Counted from the first letter of the stretch, positions 1-11,734 are shown. The stretch: DNA of 64,000 nt from Megascapheus bottae (GCA_024803745.1 JANJXV010000016.1:43964025-44028024), one strand, 5' to 3'. Translations and numbers: made by a program. Notes: generated by a model from the letters alone, not told the origin.

Positions 1-120
1 GGCAGGAGGGAAAGTTAGAGAAAAACATGGGAAGGGATATCAGGGTTCAAGAAGTAATGCTCCCAACTACCTGACCCCTCTATACATCAATAAAACCAAA
101 TAAAAATAAATATTGATCTA
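1..120 (+). mobile_element. LINE-1 3' UTR end (truncated by window edge)
   Basis: The first 120 bases match three other places in this window (1985-2115 minus, 38900-39150 plus, 54817-54952 minus) in the order: A/G-rich GGGAGGG-type tract, CATGGGAAGGG, TCAAGAAGTAATGC, CCCCTCTATACATCA, then AATAAA-rich A/T tail. That order, and the oriented A-rich end, fit the 3' end of a rodent L1 family. The 5' side lies outside the window, so its full length is unknown. It carries no coding sequence. The tail (AATAAAACCAAATAAAAATA) is degraded, so this is not a very recent copy. Confidence 0.7.
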
Positions 121-1984
121 AAAGAGAAATCACGCAAGAGGGAAAGAGAGGCCTTAACATTAGATGCTATTAGGAAAAATTCTAGGGTTTTGACCAAGGC
201 GGCATTTCCATTGAAAGGTATACCCGTTTCTGCCAGCTGAGGTGACACCAGTAAAAGCCTCAAGCACAGGCTCACACCTGGGAACCGAACCAGATGCTTC
301 GGGAAGCCCTGCAGACCTTCTAATCTACATGCTTTTTATAATAAAATATAACATAGGAATAAGAACCAAGTTACTATGTCAGCAATTATCCCAAGGCAGA
401 ATGTAATGAAAATGACAGTAGCCAGCAAAATAGTTAAGTCATCATTCCTGGTTTGTTCAATAATGACAGTGTTGGCCACCCCAAGATGAAAATATGTGAT
501 ATTACATAACTTCCCAGCACATAGGTAGGACTGCCGGCAGTTTCACACTTACAAAATGTCACAAAATGAGTCGATTCTGGAAGGCAGGGTTATGCTAGAA
601 AATGTCTCTTCTGTGTTAGCTTGCAACGTTCCTCACGGAGGCTAAGGGTGAACTCCAGAGTTGTCCTCACACGGAAGGGATGGAGGGAGGCGCTGGGGAA
701 CTGAACCTGAGTACCCACCCTCTGTTTCACCATTGCTGAGAGAAGACAAGCTTAAAAAGATGACCAAAAAGGGTTGACTTTAGCTTCCAGAAGGAAAATG
801 AAGATCCACAGTGCAAAACACTTACCTGCCTCCACGCAAGCTTTCTTAAGGCTTTCAGTCAAAGTTTTGGTGCAAAACATTTATCCACACAGAAGAGAAG
901 ATCTTAAAATAAAACAGTTGCAGCACAAACAAGAAGAACTGGAAATCTTTTCCAGATCACACTTTGTGATGTTTTCGCTGCTCACAGGTGGCTGTGTGCG
1001 CTGCCTGAGCTCTGTGCTCGGTGCACGGCCTGTGTTTTCCTAGGGCGGCTGGTGGCACTCAAGCCTGGGTCTTTCCCCGAGTGGAGGCAGCACACCTGGT
1101 CACCAGTGGATAACAGATGCTGCTTTATGCTGCAAGCATGTCCCCAGAGAAGTGAGACAGTCAGACACCCAAAGAACAACCGCCAAAAGCGCCCAGGGCC
1201 TGAGGGTAAGGGCTGGGGCAGAGGGCAGGGCAGAGGGTGGGGCTGTGGATGGTCACTGGCTGCAGACCAAAGGCCTGGAGGTAGGGTACAACAGAAAGAA
1301 GAGGGGCACAGGTCCTGGTCAATCACGGGCCAGCTTGGAATGGCAGAACGAAAGGACCCAAGGCTGTCTACCTGCAGGCTTGAGGTGTGTTTTGTGGAGT
1401 CATGAGCTAAAGACAGGAGTAGAAGCCATCTTACTAGATGAGATGACGCAGAACACAGAGGAAACAGCAAGGAGAAGAAGCTCAGGAGGGCCCAGGGCTC
1501 CTCGGCACCAGAGGTTGTGAAGAGACTAAGAGCCAGCTGTGGTGAGGCTCCTGAGGAAGACTGGGACAGTCCCACTGGAGCGCCTCCTTCAGGCCCACAA
1601 CTTCTGCTGGATCAGGAAGGGCTGGGGGCCTGGAGTTCCCTCCTCTGTGATGGAGGGGAAGGGGCTGGCAGCAGGGGGTGGGAGGTGGTGGGGTGGGTAA
1701 CTGGATTCGAGTGGTTAGGCCTAAGTCTAACTCCTGTGTTGGTAAATTAGAGGATGCGTTTCCACTTAAGAGAAAGTGAAAGGTGATTGGATTAAGAAAA
1801 GAGCAAATCTGCAGTTATTAAAACCAAAACAAAGACTTCAGAATTTACTTACTGCTTTCACCAAGACTGGCCAAGGTGAGCTAAGGTGCCGGTCACGTGT
1901 ATAAAGAGAGGAGGAGGGGCACTGGTCAGAATTAACACTGAGGGGTCCCAGGCACAGAGCTTCCTGCACCCCAAGAGCCTGATT
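121..1984. other. Unique noncoding sequence
   Basis: No gene or recognisable repeat. The first 800 bases are AT-rich; 1030-1720 is GC-rich with purine-rich stretches. Overlapping open frames of 117-197 codons on both strands at 982-1575 arise from this GC-rich composition. They show no recognisable domain and overlap each other in opposite directions, so I treat them as chance frames. Confidence 0.6.
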
Positions 1985-2115
1985 TGTGAGTGGAGCCTTA
2001 AAAAAAATTTAGAGTGATGTATAGAGGGGTTACAGTTACATTTGTAAGGTGGTGAGTACATCACTTCTTGAACATTGTTACCCTTTCCCATGTTTTTCTC
2101 CCACTTTCCCTCCAA
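1985..2115 (-). mobile_element. LINE-1 3' UTR fragment
   Basis: Read on the minus strand this runs from GGAGGGAAAGTGGGAG through AAACATGGGAAAGGGTA, TTCAAGAAGTGATG and AACTGTAACCCCTCTATACA to an A-rich tail at about 1998-2010. It aligns by eye almost throughout with the L1 end at 1-120, in the opposite orientation. It is a 5'-truncated copy of about 130 bases with no coding part. Target-site duplications could not be seen, and the tail is short, so it is probably an old insertion. Confidence 0.7.
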
Positions 2116-2204
2116 AGCTGTACAGTTCATTTCCAACAAATTGTCTTGTGAATATCACTGTTACACTGGTTCATCTTTTTGTCCTTTGACTCACTATCTT
2201 GTTT

Positions 2205-2300
2205 TTCCTCTTATCCATCTCTTTCTTCCTTCCTACCACAGCCCAACAGCTGGCTTTGCACATACAGAGCACTTAATAAATATTTGTTGATTCATTAAAT
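2205..2300 (+). mobile_element. Ancient L2/MIR-type 3' end
   Basis: The stretch TTTGCACATACAGAGCACTTAATAAATATTTGTTGATTCATT matches, with scattered changes, the common mammalian ending of L2 and some MIR elements: a 'gcacatagtaggtgctcaataaatatttgttgaatgaat' type sequence. This is family knowledge applied by eye. The upstream part is too diverged to choose between L2 and MIR. Confidence 0.5.
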
Positions 2301-3828
2301 TGGAGCTTAGTATAAGTGAGTGATTCAGGAGAATAAGATAAGCCATATCACCAAGGAAATAAATATCAGAGATTCTATTTTACAGTATATAAATATTTCA
2401 AATACAAGTGCAACATTTATAACATAGCAATGATCACACAAGTTCAAGCTGTCTGGATATCAGAAGGTTCAAGGTATGTGTTCTGCATTGAATTGGCTAT
2501 GTAAGTCACAAGTTTCTACCATGTATTTTTTTTTTCGAATATTCTCAAAAGTACACAAATCTTAATGCAATCAAAAATCAGACTTAATTTAAAATATCCC
2601 CAAACTAATATAGGAATGCAATCCCATATTATCTAGGAAAAATAAAACATGTCCTGCAAAGGGCCCATGTCAGGCGTACTTGACATGTTCTAGTTCTGTG
2701 ACCCGTGACCTCCCCCACCCCATGATATCGTGATGCCCACATGTGTTGCACAGTAAGGAAGCTTCAGGTAGGAGCTGGATGGAAACCTCCCCAGGGCAGC
2801 CGTATTCATCACACCTTCAATCCTTAGCTAAATGGTGGCTATTTTACTTTCCAGAGTATTATGTTCCTGAGAGAAGCATAGAATCCAGCCTTTCCAAATG
2901 GTAAACTCGTCCACCAGCCATTTTAAGCCCTGGAGTCTGCTTTTGTCTCCTGCTTTTGTCTACTTCCTGAGTGACCACGGGCCTGCCCTCCACCCCTGAC
3001 TGGGGAGAGTGAATGGTGAACCTTCTTGACTCCAGTTCTGCTGTATCTCACCTCTGAGGGTCCAGCACAGCCACACAGTGTGGCAAAGGCAGACAGAACT
3101 TGGGTTTGCTTTTCCTCTTTGTTTTCCTCTTAGTGAGTGGCTTTACTCAAGGGTTCTGGGGTTCATTAGGGATCAAGCTGCCAATATGGTCTTGCTCAGA
3201 TTAGTCCCTTATATAACGGTACCCACGTCAGTGTTTGCATTCCACCTCAACTGAAAATTTGTCAGAGAAGAAAGGCATTAAACCTGTCACTGCAGATAAA
3301 GATCAGACGCTTGATTTCAAACAGAAGAGGCAAACACTCTACTGTGACTCCATTAACTCTTGAGAACGCTGGTCAAAGCATTGTGGAGCATGAGAGCAGT
3401 CCTGGGAAGGGAGAAATAAACCCAAATCTGACGGCAGTGTCAGTACTTACAGAGGGGTGGACTCTGGACAAAAAACACAGGGGGAGAACTCACACAGCCA
3501 AGCCTCCTCCTGGCTCTTACTTGGTTTCCTTTTATTACAAACAAAACTCCATAAAACAAGTAGACCTAGCACACTATCTGAAAAATAGATTCCAACAACT
3601 TGCAAAACAAGAAAGACTTGGGAAGATGATTTTGGGGAAAACGTGGAATATTAAGAAGTTAAGCCCTTGTGTTATATCTACCTGCGGGCATTTCCCTAAT
3701 TTGTTGAATGATATAAAAACCTTGTCTCTGGTTTTTAGCCCATGTTTTAATATACATGGAAGCTCTTTCCAAACGGTCTGCTCACTAAGAAGATTAACGT
3801 TCATGGTATTATTTCTGTGACTAGCTAG
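2301..3828. other. Unique noncoding sequence
   Basis: AT-rich at 2300-2660, mixed afterwards. No repeat, tandem array or gene signal recognised. A 169-codon frame at 3311-3820 has no recognisable domain and ordinary intergenic composition; I do not call it a gene. Confidence 0.55.
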
Positions 3829-3829
3829 A

Positions 3830-3925
3830 TGACAGGCATTACTGTCCCCATTTTATAGATTCAGACATTGGGACAGGGAGAGGTTAAGTGACAGGTTGAA
3901 TATCACAAGGAAAATTAAACTCTCA
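3830..3925 (-). mobile_element. MIR SINE fragment
   Basis: Plus-strand text CCCCATTTTATAGATTCAGA, then a 'gacagggagaggttaagtgacaggttgaatatcacaagg' type string, is the reverse complement of the MIR core (cattttacagatgaggaaactgaggcacagagaggttaagtaacttgcccaaggtcaca). MIR is a tRNA-derived SINE that spread before placental orders split, so the divergence is expected. Another MIR lies 40 bases downstream in the opposite orientation. Confidence 0.75.
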
Positions 3926-3954
3926 AATTTAGTGCACTTTTTATGATGCTATTT

Positions 3955-4175
3955 CTGAAGGTGGTAGCCTAGAAGCAGCCATAAGGCCCGGTCTTAGCTC
4001 GGGCCCGACTCTTCATACAGCCTTAGGCAAGCCATTTAACCTCTCTGCAGCTCTGTCTCAACATTAGGTAAAATTGACAATTCTTACCAGCCATCCACAC
4101 CCTGCTGGGAGGATTAATGAAATGAGAGCTGTGCTGGGAGCTGGTGGAAGGCTCTTATAAATACAAAATACGCTC
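3955..4175 (+). mobile_element. MIR SINE, near full length
   Basis: The hallmark order is present: CTCTTCATACAGCCTTAGGC, AAGCCATTTAACCTCTCTGC, a 'tctgtctcaacattaggtaaaattgacaattctta' section, GGGAGGATTAATGAAATGAG, and a 'ctgggagctggtggaaggctcttataaata' end. This follows the MIR consensus through its core and into the 3' half. MIR copies are fossils and are sometimes co-opted as enhancers, but nothing here shows that. Confidence 0.85.
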
Positions 4176-5104
4176 AGTGCCTTCTCAGAGCTTCTGCGGG
4201 GCTTCACAACCCCCAGGAGACAGGGAGGCTGGCTGTGCATTTGAATAGTGTGTTGCTACTATGTCCCCAGGGTCACAGATGCACAGCATTGTGTAGCCCC
4301 TGGGAGAAGCCAGGCTGCTAAGCATCTTCTTGTTCTGGGAACTGGGATCCCACAGCAGCTCCTCTTGCTGCGCTCTCTGAGGGCCTGGTCCCCCGAAATC
4401 TCTTGGAGATCCTACCTCTGGCTCCTCAGACTGTCTCATTGTTGCAAGGCCTTGCTCCTGCACAGGGCCGACCTGCCTGAAGAGTTCTCTGTGAGGATTC
4501 CAGGGCGCAGAATAAAGCTACCCAGGGCACCTTAGCCCAGGGAGACACGTCATCTTCATATGCGAATATGGAAAAAGTCACTGTGCCTGAGGAAGAAGGG
4601 CTGGAAGGACCCCTGTGAACTGGCCCCAGTGGGGAGGGGAGAGTGTGACTCCTCACTCTATGTCCCCACACTGAGAACAAGATGCCTGCAGTCTGCCTCA
4701 ACTCTCCAGCCTCTGTGGAGAGGCTCAAGAGCCACACGCCCACCTTTGGCCCCTGTCCTTTCCCCAGGACCCGCCCCCCTCCACTCACGCCCACAGGGAC
4801 AGCCCTCCCCTCTCCAGGGCTCAGCTTAGCAGCAATGGCATTACCCTGACCCTCTGGTGGCGCCTGAGCAGCCATTTGTGCCATGGTCTCCCCACACTGT
4901 GCTCATCTGGATTCCCCTTCTCTGCCTCCCCCAGAGCAAGTGTCCCTGCCTGGCCAGACCCAGGGCCAATGGGCCCGGCCCTGGCCTACAATGTCCTTCC
5001 CTCTCTCTTGCGCTCTTTGCACTCTGAAAAGCTGTCTTCAACATAGCACACAATTATTGTTTCCAAAGGGAATTAAAGCCCAATTCAGGATTTGGTTTTC
5101 CCTC
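4176..5104. other. Unique GC-rich noncoding sequence
   Basis: GC-rich, with many short overlapping open frames on both strands, as expected from composition. No repeat or gene recognised. The sequence CCCTCTGGTGGCGCCT near 4851 is a weak partial match to a CTCF core (11 of 14 positions by hand) and is not called. Confidence 0.5.
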
Positions 5105-5400
5105 CCAGCCCTATATCTCCACCCTCACTCCCTCAGGGCAGATGCCTTCCGGGGCCTGTGTCCTTTCCACCCTTCTCACCTCACGTCCCCCTCGTCCCAC
5201 AGTGACATTGCTGGTCTTCAACTGAACTGTACCTCACCCCTCCCAAAGCCTTTGCACCGGCCATTCCTGCTGCCCAACTCCCCCGCCTCCCTCGTTCCTT
5301 GAATGTTTCCGAGTCTATTAAGTTCGAATACTCCTCCAATGCTTCTCCAGTCCAGCCAGTTCAGATCTGCGCTTTCTTTCCTGGCTGCCTCCCAGGGCGT
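5105..5400 (+). mobile_element. L2 LINE fragment (probable)
   Basis: The run AAAGCCTTTGCACCGGCCAT, then 'tcctgctgcccaactcccccgcctcc' and, 60 bases on, CAGTTCAGATCTGCGCTTTC with 'ctggctgcctcccagggcgtc', parallels the L2 3' region (ctttgcacttgctgttccctctgcctggaa ... ttcaggtctcagctcaaatgtcacctcc ... ggccttccctgac). Order and spacing fit better than single matches do. Heavily diverged; limits approximate. Confidence 0.45.
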
Positions 5401-6439
5401 CTGTTTACTTCCTACGGTGGTAGAGACCCTGAGCCACAGAGGGTGGCTAAGCCTGGGACGCCGAGGGCTCAGTGTCCTGGAGGCTGGTGATAAGATGGAG
5501 GTGGGAGCGGGCGCCTCCCCCATGGGTGAGAGCGGCCGGGCTGGCCTTCCTCACGTCGAGGCTGCTGGCAGGGACGCTGATGCTAGCTCCCTGCACCTGC
5601 TGTGACAACGAACCCATGCCCCGAGTGCTCAAACCCCAGGAGTGCATGTGGCCCAGCCTGGAGTTCACGGACTGAGATGAGCCGTGTGTGGGACCCTCAG
5701 GGCCCGGTGGGCTTCCTGGAGGCTGGATGAGACCCCACTCCTGAAGTCTCTCCAGCTTTGGGTACTAGGGTCTCGGGCCTCCTTGGTGGCATCTCCTCCT
5801 GCCTTCTCAGCACCTTCCCTCCACGAGGGTGAATGTCTGAGTCTAGTTTTGTCTTATCACAGGAACCTACATCTACTGCCTTAAGGTCTGTGCTAAAGGC
5901 CTTAACGTGGACCTCGGTGAAGATGCTGTCTCCAACCGGGAGGGGAGGGAGGTGAGGCTGTCCACAGAATCCAGTCCACATTCGGAGCGCTCACTTCCAC
6001 TCCGCGGTTAACATCAACTCTGCAAGGCAGAGCTCAAGGTGAGCGCCTCTTGCTGCGGATATTGATGCTTTGCAGATCAAAATTAGGCATTTAGAGGAAC
6101 GGTGTGAAGACAGCAGATGCTGGTGAACGCTTTCTAACTGAAAGAACCAGGTCGTGGACAAGCTGCTGCCCTTATCCAAAGTGGAGCTGGCGTTGAATCA
6201 GCAAGTGTGGGCCCAGACCTCGGGGGGCCCTGGCTCAGCCCCTCGGGCTGGGAACAGTCACCACGGAGAGCGGGTCATTAGAGGCGGTGAGCTGTGGCTG
6301 AGTGAGATCCGGGTGACTGGGTGTCAGTCCCCTGGGCTCTGATGAGGCAGGTCTCTGGGCCCTGGCAGGACGCCTCCCTCACCAGGACTCTGTCTGATCA
6401 CATAGCACAGTAGTTGCCTGGAAACGCGGTTATCTCATC
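5401..6439. other. Unique noncoding sequence with a small CpG clump
   Basis: No gene recognised. About nine CpG dinucleotides fall between 5455 and 5580, more than in the flanks, but the clump is too short for a CpG island and no promoter motif or splice structure supports a transcript. Confidence 0.5.
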
Positions 6440-6540
6440 CGCCAGGGTGGCCCCTTCCCAAGTTTCAGAAAATGAAATGAGGCCCCTGAGGATGGTAATT
6501 GGGGCATGAAGTGATTTAGTCATGTTTGGAAGGCTCTGGA
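6440..6540 (-). mobile_element. Possible MIR fragment
   Basis: Plus-strand AGTTTCAGAAAATGAAATGA followed by a 'ggcccctgagg...ggcatgaagtgatttagtcatg' pattern resembles the reverse complement of the MIR core (tttcacagatgaggaaactgaggcccagag...gaagtgacttgcccaaggtca). Several mismatches; may be chance. Confidence 0.35.
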
Positions 6541-8640
6541 CTGCTCTGCAGCCAGCGGCTCACGGCACACAGGACGAGAGGCCGTCGGGAGGGCTGATTT
6601 CCAGTGCTGTGCCTGTGCCTGGCCTCTTATCAGCCTCAAAGCCAGGGACCTTTTGTTTGTTTACTAACTCAGATAAACTTCCAGATCCTTGGGAACACTC
6701 CAATAAATCTGTTTTCCCAAATACTTCATTCTTGTTTATGAAGCGCCTTGGAATGATATGACAGCTTGTTACAGATGGAAAATAACCTCTCACTCTTCGT
6801 AAACCCTATCTCCATCGCTTGTGCCCACATGTCTCTAGAGAATTTCTGTGCCTAGCCCAAGTCAGAAGCCTGGCTGGGATTCCCTTCGGGAGAATTTGCA
6901 TATCCTGAGTTAACTCAGCACAGGTCCATGGAAGCTCGGCTCATGCTTCCCTTAAGGACCTCTGAATTGCTGAACCTATTTCAATATGTGGCCATAATAA
7001 GATAATTACTATTCCTCCTGAAAGCGGGAACTTATTTTTATTTTTCACTGTTGTGAAAGTGATCCAGTAGGAAATCCTGATCGCTCTGCTTTCATGGGAA
7101 TCGAGTTTTAGCAAACCTCATGGTTGTGCTTTTCCCAGGCATGATTAGTTCAGTGTCAACCCCAGTTCCCGCACATGGCTTTTTATGGTTCCAAGCAGTT
7201 GGGTGTAATTCCCACAGCCTTTCCTTTATTAGCCATCTAATGGATTACCCTGCTTCCTGTCTGCGTGGCTCCAGATGGCATCACCTCGTCAGCAGGCTGC
7301 TGCCTTGTTAATGCAGAGAGACGCAGAAACACTAAAGGTCAGAGCAGATGGTCTGTCTGTCCTGCCCTTTTACACCCAGGAAAGGCCAGCACCTCTTCTC
7401 GTCCTTTTTACCCGAAACGTGGCCAGCAGCTGCATGTATTTGATTTTGATTTTGTCTTGTTATTCCATTTCTATTTAAGTATCACTACTGATAACTCGAC
7501 AATCAGCGCGTATAGTCTGACCATTCTTTGTCTGTTCTGATCACCTTAGTCTATAGAAGACAACACAGTCAAACAACGTTTCCTAGTTTCTTTTCTCCAA
7601 GTGAATATGGACTCACTTTCCCCAGAACTGAATGTAACTGTGCTGAGGTTTCCTTGGTAAGGCCTCTCCTGGGCCAACTTCTTCCTGACTCTGCGTTGGT
7701 GCTGGGAGGTGTCACTTGGGAATTCCTTGCTTGCTGACTGACTTACAGGTACCACCTTGAAGTTCTGGAAAGTGGGTTCACTTCCATTTTAGACCAAGTT
7801 TTTTACTTCCTTTCCTTTAACCTTGGGCCTTAAAGTTGAGGCCAATTGTTGAAATTTTCACAGAATACAATTAATCAACATTGAGTTCTGTCAAAATGTG
7901 GCCATCTATCAGATACTGGCCTCATTTTCTAAGGGCTTGTCTTACACATCTCATAGCCAAGGAGCTTAGAAACCCCGTTGATAATTCCAGGATATCTCTA
8001 TTAATGTCGAATGATGGGTTGATTTTTCACTTCGCGGAAGTCCTCTGCCTCCATTTCTGGTATTTCACCCTCACGAGGCAAGTTGTAGACCTGGATTTAA
8101 GACATTTTCAGCTCATTTCCTCCTTGCAATGTTACATTATGCACTGTAAACAACACGGCAGGGTTGTTTGTATCTGGTACTTAAATGTTTCTTTTTGCAA
8201 GGTGCTAAAAATAGACTCAAAGACATGGAAGTTAAGAGGCCATCGTCAGAAGCACTAGTCTCACATGTGAAATAGCTAGACAACAGGAGATCCAGCTACG
8301 ACCCTGTGTGCCCTCGTTATCCGGACATAATGGACTGGGGGCATCTTCCTTGCAGAAGTGTCACGTGATGAGGCGAAGGTGCAGATAGAACATTTATCTC
8401 AATGTCTGAGAGCCACAGAGTTCAATTCACATGATTGCCAGAGCTCTAATGGAGACCATGATATGAAATTTGCATTCCTATTTGGCAGACAGATAAACTG
8501 AGGCATTCACAAGGAAAAAGACCCAATCTGATACAAACAGTGGGTCTACGGAAAAAGCTAGACAAAAGCTGGGATACTATAAATCTTATCTGATTTATCC
8601 GCAGTACAACCCTACAATATAATACAATATCCATTACAGC
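6541..8640. other. Unique noncoding sequence
   Basis: Moderately AT-rich and free of recognisable repeats over about 2.1 kb. No gene signal. The longest frame (125 codons at 7881-8258, plus) has no recognisable domain. Stretches such as 6640-6780 and 6880-7080 have the unbroken AT-rich texture common in conserved noncoding DNA, but nothing more specific can be said. Confidence 0.5.
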
Positions 8641-9060
8641 CAGGAATGAGTCTCCTGGTTACCATTTCCCCAAACAAATAGAAATAGAAGTTACTCAACC
8701 CTGAAGCTCACGTAACTGCAGGTGGATAAAAGCTTTTCCTCTCCAGTGAGTGCAAGGAGGCTGGACTGGCCAGCCAGCATGCAGAGGGCTCCGCAGGCCG
8801 CAGCCTGGGCAAAGCTGATGGATGAGAGGGCCCCGGACGCCCGCAGAAGGTGGGCTGGATTAATGCGGTCGCATTACGGATTATTGAAATCAGCCTTCCT
8901 CGCTGTGGACACTTATCTAGATGAAGCCCAAGTCCTGAGCCCCTGAGCTCATCCCCGGTCTAATAGCATGTCGGTGATGGTGACCAGCGAATTAACCCTG
9001 GAAAACACGTATTGATCTCACCTCAGATTGCTGACTTCAAAAAAATGTCATTGCTTCATC
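8641..9060. promoter_or_regulatory. Candidate conserved noncoding element with a perfect palindrome
   Basis: Repeat-free block with a perfect 7-bp inverted repeat, TAATGCG-GT-CGCATTA (8861-8876), next to ACGGATTATTG. It retains CpGs in AT-rich context (GCGGTCGCATTACGG, AACACGTATTG) and ATTA/TAAT cores typical of homeodomain sites. CpG kept outside islands is often a sign of constraint, because methylated CpG otherwise decays. That is an inference; no conservation data were available. No open frame with coding character crosses it (the 74-codon frame at 8722-8946 has no recognisable domain). Confidence 0.3.
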
Positions 9061-9359
9061 ACATGCCCTGTTCTGCCTCATTAGCCACTGTCACTTTGTT
9101 CCCAGGCACCGAGGGACTCATTATTCCTGACATGGTACTTGAGTGAGCTGGGGGGCTGTCAGGAGGCTGGGCCAACAAGTGGCCATCATGCCCCACCCTG
9201 GACGCACTTCCTGAGGACAGAGGAGCCCCTACCCTGCCCGGCAGAGCCCCAGCAAAGAGCCCCCGGCTTCCTTCCAACGACGGCCTCACGTGTTTATTCT
9301 CTGCTTCGCAGCCTAGGTAAGCCTGTGAATGCCAGTTTTTGTGTTTCCTCAAACGCTGC
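9061..9359. other. Unique GC-rich noncoding sequence
   Basis: About 300 bases of GC-rich unique sequence. No repeat or gene signal recognised. Confidence 0.5.
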
Positions 9360-9560
9360 TTTTGAGGCCTAATAAAGCCACTCCTGGTGTAATAATTGGC
9401 ATCTCGTGGGCTCTGCTGACGACCCAGCGCACCCTAGGACAGCTTTACAGTAGAAGTTGCTAAGCTCCATTAGATGATTCTTAATTAGGTAAAAACTATG
9501 CAGAGATCTGAAATGCAAATTAGAAGGCCATAGGAAGTAGAAATCAGACCGGATCATTAA
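9360..9560. promoter_or_regulatory. Candidate conserved noncoding element
   Basis: Repeat-free AT-rich block with CCTAATAAAG, TGTAATAATTGGC, CTTAATTAGG and ATGCAAATTAG. The last contains a perfect POU/octamer core, ATGCAAAT. Clustered TAATTA-like and octamer sites in unique DNA suggest an enhancer, but motifs alone are weak evidence. No gene found. Confidence 0.3.
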
Positions 9561-9794
9561 GGAGCAGGCTGGGAAATAGCATAACTTTGTAAAAGTAAAA
9601 AGTAAGTGTGAAAGTATAAAGGAAAAAGGAAAGTCAACTTTTATAGGCAAAGAAGTACTAGGAAACATTTTTAGTTTGTTTATTTTAATTTTAGATAATG
9701 CAAGTACTGGAAGTAGAAGTTTTACTTACTCTATTCTTGAAACAGAACATAGACAAAAAGAAATGCAGTTTATGATAGTTAAAAATCAAGTAGG

Positions 9795-10065
9795 ATGCCA
9801 GGTACGAGAAGTTTATACCCATCATCCTAGATGCTCAGGAAGCTGAGATCCGAGGGTCTTATGTTGAAGCCAGCCCAGGCAGGAGCGAGCAGGAGATACT
9901 TATCTCCAAGGAGCTGGCACACACCTGGAAGTGGAGCTGTGGATCAGGTGGTAGAATGCTGTCCTGGAGCAGAAAAGCTTAGGGGCAGTGCCAAAGCCCT
10001 GAGCTCAAGCCCTAGGACTGGTGCACACGCACATGTGTGTGCGTGCACACACACACACATAAGCA
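9795..10065 (+). mobile_element. Composite SINE (B1-like left half plus ID-like right half)
   Basis: The left part reads like a degraded B1/7SL SINE: CATCATCCTAGATGCTCAGG, AAGCTGAGATC, then a 'gttgaagccagcccaggcagg' box. The right part has AGGTGGTAGAATGCTGTCCT, 'ggagcagaaaagcttaggggcagtgcc' and CCCTGAGCTCAAGCCCTAGG, the same right module as in the ID-left dimer SINEs of this window. It ends in an imperfect CA/TG tract (10022-10060) instead of poly-A. Transcribed by RNA polymerase III when active; this copy is too diverged to be active. Confidence 0.75.
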
Positions 10066-11734
10066 GAAGTGAAGGGAGATACAAAGAAAATCGACATGTA
10101 AATTATGAGTCTGCTTGGGAGAACTGGCTTATGAAACAAAATCTAATACCCGCAAAGCAAAGAGCAGGCAAAGAGAATGGCAATCCCTGTGGAAATGAGC
10201 TCTCAAGGTTGTTGGCTACTTCTCAGCTATTTCTGGTGCTTCATTTTTAGATAAAGCATCTGAGTAGTGACAATAGAAGCTTTTCCTTTGGGACTCGACC
10301 CAGCTCTGCAGTTGAGAGTCTTTTAGACACCATGTCTCTGAGCAACACGGGGCAAAGGCCAGTGACACTATGAAGTGATGTCTGGGGTGGAGGGCTCTTC
10401 CTGCTTACCATCTATTTTAGCAAATATTTTTTTCAGGATGGCAATGCTTCATCTCTTTTTTCCATTATTAAATTTATATGGAAAAAATAATGGAGGGATT
10501 CAAGTCAGTCAACCTTATCCACATTTTTGAAAAGTTAACTTACAAGGAACAGTTGAAAGCAAATGGGTTTGGTCCCAATGAGAGAAATGAGGACGGAAAG
10601 ACACCTGGTGGCAGGGGCAGCCCGATTAGGTGGGAACAAGGCCGAGGGACGAAGGGACACTGGATGAGGGTTAAAGGGCACCAGATGGCAGGAACGCACA
10701 TTTTCAGGTTCATGCAGGGACCTTTAGTGTGGCCATTCTACCCACATCGGTGCTCAACCACCAAACAAGGCCAAGCTCACGTGGGGGTAGAAGACCAGGG
10801 GAAGACTGGCAAGGCATGTCACCAGGAGGAAAGGGGAAAGAGAAACCACGTCACCCTCCTGGGAAAGAGGACAGGAGCAAATCCGGAGCAGCAGGGCCTA
10901 CAGCTCTGCCCCACCTGCGGCCGGGGCTCCGGACCAAAGTCCCTCAAGTGGAGAAAGGAGCCGGGAGATACAAGCAGAAAGAAGACTTTTGATGGTGCTA
11001 TTGGATGAAATCAGGTCTTTGAACCCCGCCGCGCTCTGTTCACACACAGTTACATTCATACACAGTTCCAGATGGTGTAAAACATATCTGACACATCTCG
11101 GGAACCCCAAGTTTACGGCTAAGTTTATATCCCCTAGAAATAGAGTAATCATATAAATGCACAAGACCTTCAGGTACACTAGAAGTATAGTTACGATAAA
11201 TAGCAGCCACATACCCTTTCCTTTGAAAAAGGATGGAGCTTGAAGGCATTCTCTTTTCATGTGTTTATAGTTTTCTTTTAGATGGCATTTTGGAGAATTT
11301 CCCCTGTGTGCGGCAGCAATTTTCACAGCTCCTAGGTCACTCTTGAGGAGAAGCGGAATGGACGTTCAGTGTGATGGGTGAAGGTCAACGTCAAGGACAT
11401 AGACAGTTGCTTGGCCCATTCCATCCTCTCAGCGGCAGATGGGCCTCTAATTTTCTAATCTCTGGGCATACTTCTTCTGATTCTTGATTCTGCAACTTGC
11501 CAGATTCTCCCTTTAAAATATCATTTACCTATTTCTTTCTCACTTCTAACCTTGAAAAGCCAACAGACACTGGTCAGCAAACCCATAGAAATGCAAGCCC
11601 ATACTAATACTGGCATAACCCGAGGCCTCCCATGTGATAGATTTTGAATACATATCATTCTAATTCTGAGCATGATCATAGCTGACCTTCTTGCTTTATC
11701 TTGATAGAATCATTAACCTGAAACTGGTTGTAAG
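10066..11734. other. Unique noncoding sequence
   Basis: No repeat or gene recognised. ACACCTGGTGGCAG at 10601-10614 matches the 14-bp CTCF core at about 12 positions but lacks the central A. A purine-rich segment at 10780-10900 underlies the overlapping frames of 176 and 87 codons, which show no recognisable domain. Confidence 0.5.

Noticed and set aside
982..1575. 197-codon minus-strand open frame with plus-strand frames of 117 and 122 codons across it.
   Set aside because: GC-rich DNA with few stops; frames overlap in both directions, no recognisable domain or splice context.
4848..4866. CTCF-like CCCTCTGGTGGCGCCT.
   Set aside because: Three mismatches in conserved positions, including the central A.
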